From positions 29,693,501 to 29,757,500 of the forward strand of contig NC_079880.1 in NCBI RefSeq assembly GCF_029227915.1: a stretch of DNA of 64,000 nucleotides, written 5' to 3'. The notes beneath the pieces are model-generated. The model ran no database searches. It saw only the letters and a list, made by a program, of their open reading frames with translations, and had not been told where the DNA came from. Each line of letters begins with the position of its first letter. Position 1 is the stretch's first letter. The stretch is from Hydractinia symbiolongicarpus. Lineage: Eukaryota > Cnidaria > Hydrozoa > Anthoathecata > Hydractiniidae. The translations under genes and the position numbers were made by a program. Positions 49,858 to 63,540 of this stretch are shown here, one piece after another.

Positions 49858-52456
49858 GAAAACTACAAGTCTCATGCGTTTTAGTGGTGAAAAAATAATT
49901 TAAAAAATCGTTCGGGAAATGAGTTTACTCCCTGGGTATTTTCTTTGTATACTTTTTACTATACGGGCCAAGCCCGGGACTTAGGGGAAATTGCTGGTTT
50001 TCGTTTGCCGGCGATTAAACCTCTTTCATTAAGCGTCTCATCAAAAATGAAAACATTTTTGAAAACTACAAGTCTCATGCGTTTTAGTGGTGAAAAAATA
50101 ATTTAAAAAATCGTTCGGAAAATGAGTTTACTCCCTGGGTACTTTCTTTGTATACTTTTGACTATACGGGCCGAGTCCGGGATTTTCGGTAAATCGCAGG
50201 TTTTCGTTTGACAGCGATTAAACTTCTTCTATTCAGCGTCTCATCAAAAATGAAAACAAGTTTGAAAACTACAAGTCTCATGCGTTTTAGTGGTGAAAAA
50301 ATAATTTAAAAAATCGTTTGGGAAATGAGTTTTCTCCCTGGGTACTTTCTTTGTAAACTTTTGACTATACGGGCCGAGTCCGGGATTTTCGGTAAATCGC
50401 AGGTTTTCGTTTGCCGGCGATTAAACTTCTTTTATTCAGCGTCTCATCAAAAATGAAAACAAGTTTGAAGACTACAAGTCTCATGCGTTTTAGTGGTGAA
50501 AAAATAATTAAAAAAATCGTTCGGGAAATGAGTTTACTCCCTGGGTACTTTCTTTGTATACTTTTGACTATACGGGCCAAGCCCGGGATTTACGGGAAAT
50601 CGCGGGTTTTCGTTTGCCGGCGATTAAACTTCTTTTATTCAGCGTCTCATCGAAAGTGAAAACATTTTTGAAAACTACAAGTCTTATGCGTTTTAGTGGT
50701 GAAAAAATAATTTAAAAAATCGTTCTGGAAATGAGTTTACTCACAGGGTACTTTCTTTATATACATTCGACTATACGGCCCAAGCCCGGGATTTACGGGA
50801 AATCGCGGGTTTTCGTTTGCCGGCGATTAAACTTCTTTTATTCAGCGTCTCATCAAAAGTGAAAACATTTTTGAAAACTACAAGTCTTATGCGTTTTAGT
50901 GGTGAAAAAGTAATTTAAAAAATCGTTCTGGAAATGAGTTTACTCACAGGGTACTTTCTTTATATACATTCGACTATACGGCCCAAGCCCGGGATTTACG
51001 GGAAATCGCGGGTTTTCGTTTGCCGGCGATTAAACCTCTTTCATTAAGCGTCTCATCAAAAATGAAAACACTTTTGAAAACTACAAGTCTCATGCGTTTT
51101 AGTGGTGAAAAAGAAAATTTAAAAAATCGTTCGGAAAATGAGTTTACTCCCCGGGTACTTTCTTTGTAAACTTTTGACTATACAGGCCGAGTCCGGGATT
51201 TACGGGAAATCGCGGGTTTTCGTTTGCCGGCGATTAAACTTCTTTTATTCAGCGTTCCATCAAAAATGAAAACATTTTTGAAAACTACAAGTCTCATGCG
51301 TTTTAGTGGTGAAAAAATAATATAAAAAATCGTTCGGGAAATGAGTTTACTCCCTGGGTATTTTCTTTGTATACTTTTTACTATACGGGCCAAGCCCGGG
51401 ACTTAGGGGAAATTGCTGGTTTTCGTTTGCCGGCGATTAAACCTCTTTCATTAAGCGTCTCATCAAAAATGAAAACATTTTTGAAAACTACAAGTCTCAT
51501 GCGTTTTAGTGGTGAAAAAATAATTTAAAAAATCGTTCGGAAAATGAGTTTACTCCCTGGGTACTTTCTTTGTATACTTTTGACTATACGGGCCGAGTCC
51601 GGGATTTTCGGTAAATCGCAGGTTTTCGTTTGACGGCGATTAAACTTCTTCTATTCAGCGTCTCATCAAAAATGAAAACAAGTTTGAAAACTACAAGTCT
51701 CATGCGTTTTAGTGGTGAAAAAATAATTTAAAAAATCGTTTGGGAAATGAGTTTTCTCCCTGGGTACTTTCTTTGTATACTTTTGACTATACGGGCCGAG
51801 TCCGGGATTTTCGGTAAATCGCAGGTTTTCGTTTGCCGGCGATTAAACTTCTTTTATTCAGCGTCTCATCAAAAATGAAAACAAGTTTGAAGACTACAAG
51901 TCTCATGCGTTTTAGTGGTGAAAAAATAATTAAAAAAATCGTTCGGGAAATGAGTTTACTCCCTGGGTACTTTCTTTGTATACTTTTGACTATACGGGCC
52001 AAGCCCGGGATTTACGGGAAATCGCGGGTTTTCGTTTGCCGGCGATTAAACTTCTTTTATTCAGCGTCTCATCAAAAGTGAAAACATTTTTGAAAACTAC
52101 AAGTCTTATGCGTTTTAGTGGTGAAAAAATAATTTAAAAAATCGTTCTGGAAATGAGTTTACTCACAGGGTACTTTCTTTATATACATTCGACTATACGG
52201 CCCAAGCCCGGGATTTACGGGAAATCGCGGGTTTTCGTTTGCCGGCGATTAAACTTCTTTTATTCAGCGTCTCATCAAAAGTGAAAACATTTTTGAAAAC
52301 TACAAGTCTTATGCGTTTTAGTGGTGAAAAAATAATTTAAAAAATCGTTCTGGAAATGAGTTTACTCACAGGGTACTTTCTTTATATACATTCGACTATA
52401 CGGCCCAAGCCCGGGATTTACGGGAAATCGCGGGTTTTCGTTTGCCGGCGATTAAT
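49858..52456 (+). repeat. 1,422-bp (7-mer) tandem repeat
   Basis: Units are about 49,858-51,279 and 51,280-52,456. Shared markers are tatactttttactatac with gggacttagggg, cgtttgac-gcgattaaacttcttc, and catcgaaagtg or catcaaaagtg. The match stops at about 51,034/52,456, where attaaacctc becomes attaattctc. It is a different 7-mer from the 1,420-bp unit of zone A. Confidence 0.75.
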
Positions 52457-53819
52457 TCTCTTTCATTAAGCGTCTGATCAAATATGAAAACACTTTTGAA
52501 AACTACAAGTCTCATGCGTTTTAGTGGTGAAAAAGAAATTTAAAAAATCGTTCGGAAAATGAGTTTACTCCCTGGGTACTTTCTTTGTATACTTTTGACT
52601 ATACGGGCCGAGTCCGGGATTTTCGGTAAATCGCAGGTTTTCGTTTGACGGCGATTAAACTTCTTCTATTCAGCGTCTCATCAAATATGAAAACACTTTT
52701 AAAAACTACAAGTCTCATGCGTTTTAGTGGTGAAAAAAAAATTTAAAAAATCGTTCGGAAAATGAGTTTACTCCCCGGGTACTTTCTTTGTAAACTTTTG
52801 ACTATACAGGCCGAGTCCGGGATTTACGGGAAATCGCGGGTTTTCATTTGCCGGCGATTAAACTTCTTTTATTCAGCGTCCCATCAAAAATGAAAACATT
52901 TTTGAAAAACTACAAGTCTCATGCGTTTTAGTGGTGAAAAAATAATTTAAAAAATCGTTCGGAAAATGAGTTTACTCCCTGGGTACTCTCTTTGTATACT
53001 TTTGACTATACGGGCCGAGTCCGGGATTTACGGGAAGTCGCGGGTTTTCGTTTGCCGGCGATTAAACTTCTTTTATTCAGCGTCTCATCAAAAATGAAAA
53101 CATTTTTAAAAACTACAAGTCTCATGGGCTTTAGTGGTGAAATAATAATTTAAAAAATCGTTCGGGAAATGAGCTTACACCCTGGGTACTTTCTTTGTAT
53201 ACTTTTGACTATACGGGCCGAGTCCGGGATTTTCGGTAAATCGCAGGTTTTCGTTTGACGGCGATTAAACTTCTTTTATTCAGCGTCTCATCAAAAATGA
53301 AAACAAGTTTGAAGACTACAAGTCTCATGCGTTTTAGTGGTGAAAAAATAATTTAAAAAATCGTTTGGGAAATGAGTTTACTCCCTGGGTACTTTCTTTG
53401 TATACTTTTGACTATACGGGCCAAGCCCGGGATTTACGGGAAATCGCGGGTTTTCGTTTACCGGCGATTAAACTTCTTTTATTCAGCGTCTCATCAAAAG
53501 TGAAAACATTTTTGAAAACTACAAGTCTTATGCGTTTTAGTGGTGAAAAAATAATTTAAAAAATCGTTCTGGAAATGAGTTTACTCACAGGGTACTTTCT
53601 TTATATACATTCGACTATACGGCCCAAGCCCGAGATTTACGGGAAATCGCGGGTTTTCGTTTGCCGGCGATTAATTCTCTTTCATTAAGCGTCTGATCAA
53701 ATATGAAAACACTTTTAAAAACTACAAGTCTCATGGGCTTTAGTGGTGAAATAATAATTTAAAAAATCGTTCGGGAAATGAGTTTACACCCTGGGTACTT
53801 TCTTTGTGTACTTTTGACT

Positions 53820-56800
53820 ATACGGGCCGAGTCCGGGATTTACGGGAAATCGCGGGTTTTCCTTTGCCGGCGATTAAACTTCTTTTATTCAGCGTCCCAT
53901 CAAAAATGAAAACATTTTTGAAAACTACAAGTCTCATGCGTTTTAGTGGTGAAAAAATAATTTAAAAAATCGTTCGGGAAATGAGTTTACTCCCTGGGTA
54001 CTTTCTTTGTATACTTTTGACTATACGGGCCGAGTCCGGAATTTACGGAAAGTCGCGGGTTTTAGTTTGCCGACGATTAAACTTCTTTTATTCAGCGTCT
54101 CATCAAAAATGAAAACATTTTTAAAAACTACAAGTGTCATGGGCTTTAGAGGTGAAATAATAATTTTAAAAATCGTTCGGGTAATGAGTTTAAACCCGGG
54201 GTACTTTCTTTGTATACTTTTGACTATACGGGCCGAGTCCGAGATTTTCGGTAAATCGCAGGTTTTCGTTTGCCGGCGATTAAACTTCTTTTATTCAGCG
54301 TCTCATCAAAAATGAAAACATTTTTGAAAACTACAAGTCTCATGCGTTTTAGTGGTGAAAAAATAATTTAAAAAATCGTTCGGGAAATGAGTTTACTCCC
54401 TGGGTACTTTCTTTGTATACTTTTGATTATACGGGCCGAGTCCGGGGTTTCCGGGAAATGGCGGGTTTTCGTTTGCCAGCGATTAAACTTCTTTTATTCA
54501 GCGTCTCATCAAAAATAAAACATTTTTGAAAACTACAAGTCTCATGCGTTTTAGTGGTGAAAAAATAATTTAAAAAATCGTTCGGAAAATGAGTTTACTC
54601 CCTGGGTACTCTCTTTGTATACTTTTGACTATACGGGCCGAGTCCGGGATTTACGGGAAGTCGCGGGTTTTCGTTTGCCGGCGATTAAACTTCTTCTATT
54701 CAGCGTCCCATCAAAAATGAAAACATTTTTGAAAACTACAAGTCTCATGCGTTTTAGTGGTGAAAAAATAATTTAAAAAATCGTTCGGGAAATGAGTTTA
54801 CTCCCTGGGTACTTTCTTTGTATACTTTTGACTATACGGGCCGAGTCCGGGATTTACGGAAAGTCGCGGGTTTTAGTTTGCCGACGATTAAACTTCTTTT
54901 ATTCAGCGTCTCATCAAAAATGAAAACATTTTTAAAAACTACAAGTCTCATGGGCTTTAGAGGTGAAATAATAATTTTAAAAATCGTTCGGGTAATGAGT
55001 TTACACCCGGGGTACTTTCTTTGTATACTTTTGACTATACGGGCCGAGTCCGGGATTTTCGGTAAATCGCAGGTTTTCGTTTGCCGGCGATTAAACTTCT
55101 TTTATTCAGCGTCTCATCAAAAATGAAAACATTTTTGAAAACTACAAGTCTCATGCGTTTTAGTGGTGAAAAAATAATTTAAAAAATCGTTCGGGAAATG
55201 AGTTTACTCCCTGGGTACTTTCTTTGTATACTTTTGATTATACGGGCCGAGTCCGGGGTTTCCGGGAAATGGCGGGTTTTCGTTTGCCGGCGATTAAACT
55301 TCTTTTATTCAGCGTCTCATCAAAAATAAAACATTTTTGAAAACTACAAGTCTCATGCGTTTTAGTGGTGAAAAAATAATTTAAAAAATCGTTCGGAAAA
55401 TGAGTTTACTCCCTGGGTACTCTCTTTGTATACTTTTGACTATACGGGCCGAGTCCGGGATTGACGGGAAGTCGCGGGTTTTCGTTTGCCGGCGATTAAA
55501 CTTCTTTTATTCAGCGTCTCATCAAAAATGAAAACATTTTTAAAAACTACAAGTCTCATGGGCTTTAGTGGTGAAATAATAATTTAAAAAATCGTTCGGG
55601 AAATGAGTTTACGCCCTGGGTACTTTCTTTGTGTACTTTTGACTATACGGGTCGAGTCCGGGATTTACGGGAAATCGCGGGTTTTAGTTTGCCGACGATT
55701 AAACTTCTTTTATTCAGTGTCTCATCAAAAATGAAAACATTTTTAAAAACTACAAGTCTGATGGGCTTTAGAGGTGAAATAATAATTTTAAAAATCGTTC
55801 GGGTAAGGAGTTTACACCCGGGGTACTTTCTTTGTATACTTTTGACTATACGGGCCGAGTCCGGGATTTTCGGTAAATCGCAGGTTTTCGTTTGCCGGCG
55901 ATTAAACTTCTTTTATTCAGCGTCTCATCAAAAATGAAAACATTTTTGAAAACTACAAGTCTCATGCGTTTTAGTGGTGAAAAAATAATTTAAAAAATCG
56001 TTCGGGAAATGAGTTTACTCCCTGGGTACTTTCTTTGTATACTTTTGATTATACAGGCTGAGTCCGGGGTTTCCGGGAAATGGCGGGTTTTCGTTTGCCG
56101 GCGATTAAACTTCTTTTATTCAGCGTCTCATCAAAAATAAAACATTTTTGAAAACTACAATTCTTATGCGTTTTAGTGGTGAAAAAATAATTTAAAAAAT
56201 CGTTCGGAAAATGAGTTTACTCCCTGGGTACTCTCTTTGTATACTTTTGACTATACGGGCCGAGTCCGGGATTTACGGGAAGTCGCGGGTTTTCGTTTGC
56301 CGGCGATTAAACTTCTTCTATTCAGCGTCCCATCAAAAATGAAAACATTTTTGAAAACTACAAGTCTCATGCGTTTTAGTGGTGAAAAAATAATTTAAAA
56401 AATCGTTCGGGAAATGAGTTTACTCCCTGGGTACTTTCTTTGTATACTTTTGACTATACGGGCCGAGTCCGGGATTTACGGAAAGTCGCGGGTTTTAGTT
56501 TGCCGACGATTAAACTTCTTTTATTCAGCGTCTCATCAAAAATGAAAACATTTTTAAAAACTACAAGTCTCATGGGCTTTAGAGGTGAAATAATAATTTT
56601 AAAAATCGTTCGGGTAATGAGTTTACACCCGGGGTACTTTCTTTGTATACTTTTGACTATACGGGCCGAGTCCGGGATTTTCGGTAAATCGCAGGTTTTC
56701 GTTTGCCGGCGATTAAACTTCTTTTATTCAGCGTCTCATCAAAAATGAAAACATTTTTGAAAACTACAAGTCTCATGCGTTTTAGTGGTGAAAAAATAAT

Positions 56801-57806
56801 TTAAAAAATCGTTCGGGAAATGAGTTTACTCCCTGGGTACTTTCTTTGTATACTTTTGATTATACGGGCCGAGTCCGGGGTTTCCGGGAAATGGCGGGTT
56901 TTCGTTTGCCGGCGATTAAACTTCTTTTATTCAGCGTCTCATCAAAAATAAAACATTTTTGAAAACTACAAGTCTCATGCGTTTTAGTGGTGAAAAAATA
57001 ATTTAAAAAATCGTTCGGAAAATGAGTTTACTCCCTGGGTACTCTCTTTGTATACTTTTGACTATACGGGCCGAGTCCGGGATTGACGGGAAGTCGCGGG
57101 TTTTCGTTTGCCGGCGATTAAACTTCTTTTATTCAGCGTCTCATCAAAAATGAAAACATTTTTAAAAACTACAAGTCTCATGGGCTTTAGTGGTGAAATA
57201 ATAATTTAAAAAATCGTTCGGGAAATGAGTTTACGCCCTGGGTACTTTCTTTGTGTACTTTTGACTATACGGGTCGAGTCCGGGATTTACGGGAAATCGC
57301 GGGTTTTAGTTTGCCGACGATTAAACTTCTTTTATTCAGTGTCTCATCAAAAATGAAAACATTTTTAAAAACTACAAGTCTGATGGGCTTTAGAGGTGAA
57401 ATAATAATTTTAAAAATCGTTCGGGTAAGGAGTTTACACCCGGGGTACTTTCTTTGTATACTTTTGACTATACGGGCCGAGTCCGGGATTTTCGGTAAAT
57501 CGCAGGTTTTCGTTTGCCGGCGATTAAACTTCTTTTATTCAGCGTCTCATCAAAAATGAAAACATTTTTGAAAACTACAAGTCTCATGCGTTTTAGTGGT
57601 GAAAAAATAATTTAAAAAATCGTTCGGGAAATGAGTTTACTCCCTGGGTACTTTCTTTGTATACTTTTGATTATACAGGCCGAGTCCGGGGTTTCCGGGA
57701 AATGGCGGGTTTTCGTTTGCCGGCGATTAAACTTCTTTTATTCAGCGTCTCATCAAAAATAAAACATTTTTGAAAACTACAAGTCTTATGCGTTTTAGTG
57801 GTGAAA
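53820..57806 (+). repeat. 811-bp (4-mer) array nested in a 1,622-bp (8-mer) unit
   Basis: A 4-mer of 811 bp runs for nearly five units. Its key monomer has ttttagtttgccgacg and gggctttagaggtgaaataataattttaaaaatcg and recurs at about 54,060, 54,870, 55,680, 56,490 and 57,300. Alternate units share extra changes: ttacgccctgggtac, gtgtacttttgactatacgggtcgag and gtaaggag occur at about 55,610-55,820 and again 1,622 bp later. The last step was therefore doubling of an eight-monomer block. One monomer per 811 bp has lost an A (aaaaataaaacattt), which accounts for 811 instead of 812. Confidence 0.85.
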
Positions 57807-58769
57807 AGATAATTTAAAAAATCGTTCGGGAAATGAGTTTACACCCTGGGTACTTTCTTTGTATACTTTTGACTTTACAGGTCCAGTCCGGGATTTACGG
57901 GAAATCGCAGGTTTTCGTTTCCCGGCGTTTAAACTTCTTTTATTCAGCGTCTCATCAAAAATGAAAACATTTTTGAAAACTACAAGTCTTATGCGTTTTA
58001 GTGGTGAAAAAATAATTTAAAAAATCGTTCTGGAAATGAGTTTACTCACAGGGTACTTTCTTTATATACATTCGACTATACGGCCCAAGCCCGGGATTTA
58101 CGGGAAATCGCGGGTTTTCGTTTGCCGGCGATTAAACCTCTTTCATTAAGCGTCTCATCAAAAATGAAAACATTTTTGAAAACTACAAGTCTCATGCGTT
58201 TTAGTGGTGAAGAAATAATATAAAAAATCGTTCGGGAAATGAGTTTACTCCCTGGGTATTTTCTTTGTATACTCTTTACTATACTGGCCAAGCCCGGGAC
58301 TTAGGGGAAATCGCTGGTTTTCGTTTGCCGGCGATTAAACCTCTTTCATTAAGCGTCTCAACAAAAATGAAAACATTTTTGAAAACTACAAATCTCATGC
58401 GTTTTAGTGGTGAAAAAATAATTTAAAAAATCGTTCGGAAAATGAGTTTACTCCCTGGGTACTTTCTTTGTATACTTTTGACTATACGGGCCGAGTCCGG
58501 GATTTACGGGAAGTCGCGGGTTTTCGTTTGCCGGCTATTAAACTTCTTTTATTCAGCGTCTCATCAAAAATGACAACATTTTTAAAAACTACAAGTCTCA
58601 TGGGCTTTAGTGGTGAAATAATAATTTAAAAAAACGTTCGGGAAATGAGTTTACACCCTGGGTACTTTCTTTGTATACTTTTGACTATACGGGCCGAGTC
58701 CGGGATTTACGGGAAATCGCGGGTTTTCGTTTGCCGGCGATTAAATTTCTTTTATTCAGCGTCCCATCA

Positions 58770-61700
58770 CAAATGAAAACATTTTTGAAAACTACAAGTC
58801 TCATGCGTTTTAGTGGTGAAAAAATAATATAAAAAATCGTTCGGGAAATGAGTTTACTCCCTGGGTATTTTCTTTGTATACTTTTGACTATACGGGCCAA
58901 GCCCGGGATTTAGGGGAAATCGCTGGTTTTCTTTTGCCGGCGATTAAACCTCTTTCATTAAGCGTCTCATCAAAAATGAAAACATTTTTGAAAACTACAA
59001 GTCTCATGCGTTTTAGTGGTGAAAAAATAATTTAAAAAATCGTTCGGAAAATGAGTTTACTCCCTGGGTACTTTCTTTGTATACTTTTGACTATACGGCC
59101 CGAGTCCGGGATTTACGGGAAGTCGCGGGTTTTCGTTTGCCGGCGATTAAACTTCTTTTATTCAGCGTCTCATCAAAAATGAAAACATTTTTAAAAACTA
59201 CAAGTCTCATGGGCTTTAGTGTTGAAATAATAATTTAAAAAATCGTTCGGGAAATGAGTTTACACCCTGGGTACTTTCTTTGTATACTTTTGACTATACG
59301 GGCCCAGTCCGGGATTTTCTGTAAATCGCAGGTTTTCGTTTGCCGGCGATTAAACTTCTTTTATTCAGCGTCTCATCAAAAATAAAAATTTTTTTGAAAA
59401 CTACAAATCTCATGCGTTTTAGAGGTGAAAAAATAATTTAAAAAATCGTTCGGGAAATGAGTTTACTCCCTGGGTACTTTCTTTGTATACTTTTGATTAT
59501 ACGGGCCGAGTCCGGGGTTTACGGGAAATGGCGGCTTTTCGTTTGCCGGCGATTAAACTTCTTTTATTCATCGTCTCATCAAAAATAAAAACATTTTTGA
59601 AAACTACAAGTCTTATGCGTTTTAGTGGTGAAAAATTAATTTAAAAAATCGTTTTGGAAATGAGTTTACTCACAGGGTACTTTCTTTGTATACATTCGAC
59701 TATACGGGCCAAGCCCGGAATTAACGGGAAATCGCGGGTTTTCCTTTGCCGGCGATTAAACCACTTTCATTAAGCGTCTCATCAAAAATGAAAACATTTC
59801 TGAAAACTACAAGTCTCATGCGTTTTAGTGGTGAAAAAACAATTTAAAAAATCGTTCGGGAAATAAGTTTACTCCCTGGGTGCTTTCTTTGTATACTTTT
59901 GACTATACGGGCCTAGTCCGGGATTTACGGGAAATCGCGGGTTTTCGTTTGCCGGCGATTAAACTTCTTTTATTCAGCGTCTCATCAAAAATGAAAACAT
60001 TTTTAAAAACTACAAGTCTGATGGGCTTTAGTGGTGAAATAATAATTTAAAAAATCGTTTGGGAAATGAGTTTACTCCCTGAGTACTTTCTTTGTATACT
60101 TTTGACTATACGGGACGAGTCCGGGATTCACGGGAAATCGCAGGATTTCGTTTGCCGGCGATTAAACTTCTTTTATTCAGCGTCTCATCAAAAATGAAAA
60201 CAAGTTTGAAGACTACAAGTCTCATGCGTTTTAGTGGTGAAAAAATTATTTAAAAAATCGTCCGGGAAATGAGTTTACTCCCTGGGTACTTTCTTTGTAT
60301 ACTTTTGACTATACGGGCCAAGCCCAGGATTTACGTGAAATCGCGGGTTTTCGTTTGCCGGCGAATAAACTTCTTTTATTCAGCGTCTCATCAAAAATGA
60401 AAACATTTTTAAAAACTACAAGTCTTATGCGTTTTAGTGGGGAAAAAATAATTTAAAAAATCGTTCTGGAAGTGAATTTACTCACAGGGTACTTTCTTTG
60501 TATACATTCAATTATACGGGCCAAGCCCGGGGTTTACGGGAAATCGCGTGTTTTCGTTTGCCGGCGATTAAACCTCTTTCATTAAGCGTCTCATCAAAAA
60601 TGAAAACATTTTTGAAAACTACAAGTCTCATGCGTTTTAGTGGTGAAAAAATAATATAAAAAATCGTTCGGGAAATGAGTTTACTCCCTGGGTATTTTCT
60701 TTGTATACTTTTGACTATACGGGCCAAGCCCGGGATTTAGGGGAAATCGCTGGTTTTCGTTTGCCGGCGATTAAACCTCTTTCATTAAGCGTCTCATCAA
60801 AAATGAAAACATTTTTGAAAACTGCAAGTCTCATGCGTTTTAGTGGTGAAAAAATAATTTAAAAAATCGTTCGAAAAATGAGTTTACTCCCTGGGTACTT
60901 TCTTTGTATACTTTTGACTATACGGCCCGAGTCCGGGATTTACGGGAAGTCGCTGGTTTTCGTTTGCCGGCGATTAAACTTCTTTTATTCAGCGTCTCAT
61001 CAAAAATGAAAACATTTTTAAAAACTACAAGTCTCATGGGCTTTAGTGGTGAAATAATAATTTAAAAAATCGTTCGGGAAATGAGTTTACACCCTGGGTA
61101 CTTTTTTTGTATACTTTTGACTATACGGGCCCAGTCCGGGATTTTCTGTAAATCGCAGGTTTTCCTTTGCCGGCGATTAAACTTCTTTTATTCAGCGTCT
61201 CATCAAAAATAAAAATTTTTTTGAAAACTACAAATCTCATGCGATTTAGAGGTGAAAAAATAATTTAAAAAATCGTTCGGGAAATGAGTTTACTCCCTGG
61301 GTACTTTCTTTGTATACTTTTGATTATACGGGCCGAGTCCGGGGTTTACGGGAAATGGCGGCTTTTCGTTTGCCGGCGATTAAACTTCTTTTATTCAGCG
61401 TCTCATGAAAAATGAAAACATTTTTGAAAACTACAAGTCTCATGCGTTTTAGTGGTGAAAAATTAATTTAAAAAATCGTTTTGGAAATGAGTTTACTCCC
61501 TGGGTACTTTCTTTGTATACATTCGACTATACGGGCCAAGCCCGGAATTTACGGGAAATCGCGGGTTTTCCTTTGCCGGCGATTAAACCACTTTCATTAA
61601 GCGTCTCATCAAAAATGAAAACATTTCTGAAAACTACAAGTCTCATGCGTTTTAGTGGTGAAAAAAAAATTTAAAAAATCGTTCGGGAAATGAGTTTACT

Positions 61701-62472
61701 CCCTGGGTGCTTTCTTTGTATACTTTTGACTATACGGGCCTAGTCCGGGATTTACGGGAAATCGCGGGTTTTCGTTTGCCGGCGATTAAACTTCTTTTAT
61801 TCAGCGTCTCATCAAAAATGAAAACATTTTTAAAAACTACAAGTCTGATGGGCTTTAGTGGTGAAATAATAATTTAAAAAATCGTTTGGGAAATGAGTTT
61901 ACTCCCTGGGTACTTTCTTTGTATACTTTTGACTATACGGGACGAGTCCGGGATTCACGGGAAATCGCAGGATTTCGTTTGCCGGCGATTAAACTTCTTT
62001 TATTCAGCGTCTCATCAAAAATGAAAACAAGTTTGAAGACTACAAGTCTCATGCGTTTTAGTGGTGAAAAAATTATTTAAAAAATCGTCCGGGAAATGAG
62101 TTTACTCCCTGGGTACTTTCTTTGTATACTTTTGACTATACGGGCCAAGCCCAGGATTTACGTGAAATCGCGGGTTTTCGTTTGCCGGCGATTAAACTTC
62201 TTTTATTCAGCGTCTCATCAAAAATGAAAACATTTTTAAAAACTACAAGTCTTATGCGTTTTAGTGGTGAAAAAATAATTTAAAAAATCGTTCTGGAAGT
62301 GAATTTACTCACAGGGTACTTTCTTTGTATACATTCAATTATACGGGCCAAGCCCGGAGTTTACGGGAAATCGCGTGTTTTCGTTTGCCGGCGATTAAAC
62401 CTTTTTCATTAAGCGTCTCATCAAAAATGAAAACATTTTTGAAAACTACAAGTCTCATGCGTTTTAGTGGTG
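58770..62472 (+). repeat. 1,827-bp (9-mer) tandem repeat
   Basis: Units are about 58,770-60,596 and 60,597-62,472, at an offset of exactly nine monomers. Shared rare forms are gggcccagtccgggattttctg (59,299 and 61,126), ttttcctttgccgg, gtgctttctttg, cgggacgagtccgggattcacggg and attatttaaaaaatcgtccggg. Differences are more numerous than in the zone A duplications, so it looks older. Confidence 0.8.
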
Positions 62473-63540
62473 AAAAAAAAATTTAAAAAATCGTTCGGGA
62501 AATGAGTATACTCCCTGGGTACTTTCTTTGTATACATTCGACTACACGGGCCAAGCCTGGGATTTAGGGGAAATCGCTGGTTTTCGTTTGCCGGTGATTA
62601 AACCTCTTTCATTAAGCGTCTCATCAAAAATGAAAACATTTTTGAAAACTACAAGTCTCATGCGTTTTAGTGGTGAAAAAATAATTTAAGAAATCGTTCG
62701 GAAAATGAGTTTACTCCCTGGGTACTTTCTTTGTATACTTTTGACTATACGGGCCGAGCCCGGGATTTACGGGAAATCGCGGGTTTTCGTTTGCCGGCGA
62801 TTAAACTTCTTTTATTCAGCGTCCCATCAAAAATGAAAACATTTTTGAAAACTACAAGTCTCATGCGTTTTAGTGGTGAAAAAATAATATAAAAAATCGT
62901 TCTGGAAGTGAGTTTACTCACAGGGTACTTTCTTTGTATACATTCGACTAAACGAGCCAAGCCCGGGATTTACGGAAAATCGCGGGTTTTTGTTTGCCGG
63001 CGATTAAACCTCTTTCTTTACCCGTCTCATCAAAAATAAAAACATTTTTGAAAACTACAAGTCTCATGCGTTTTAGTGGTGAAAAAAAAATTTAAAAAAT
63101 CGTTCTGGAAATGAGTTTACTCCCTGGGTACTTTCTTTGTATACTTTTGACTACACGGGCCAAGCCTGGGATTTAGGGGAAATCGCTGGTTTTCGTTTGC
63201 CGGCGATTAAACCTCCTTCATTAAGCGTCTCATCAAAAATAAAAACAAGTTTGAAGACTACAAGTCTCATGCGTTTTAGTGGTGAAAAAATTATTTAAAA
63301 AATCGTCCGGGAATTGAGTTTACTTCCTGGGTACTTCCTTTGTATACTTTTGACTATATGGGCCAAGCACGGGATTTACGTGAAATCGCGGGTTTTCGTT
63401 TGCCGGCGATTAAACTTCCTTTATTCAGCGTCTCATCAAAAATGAAAACATTTTGAAAAACTACAAGTCTTATGCGTTTTAGTGGTGAAAAAATAATTTC
63501 AAAAATCGTTCTGGAAGTGAATTTACTCACAGGGTACTTT

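Larger units (their letters stand above)
35983..58100 (+). repeat. Satellite zone B
   Basis: The zone starts abruptly at the end of the right large copy; its right limit is approximate. Typical subtypes are aaacaagtttgaagac (first at 36,051), gattttcggtaaatcgcagg, gactttacaggtccagtcc, ttatatacattcg with tacggcccaagcc, and, in the right half, attaattctctttcattaagcgtctgatcaaatatg. Monomer length is the same and orientation is unchanged. Local higher-order repeats are listed separately. The stretches between them (37.0-38.6, 39.7-41.3, 47.3-49.1 and 52.5-53.8 kb) are ordinary monomers of these subtypes. There is no gene. Confidence 0.8.

Noticed and set aside
53820-57806. Five 102-codon frames spaced 811 bp apart, resembling a family of tandem small genes
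   Set aside because: The spacing is that of the four-monomer repeat, and the frames span a monomer boundary only because one stop codon is changed (taattttaaaaatcg). Base changes fall without regard to codon position as far as I can see.
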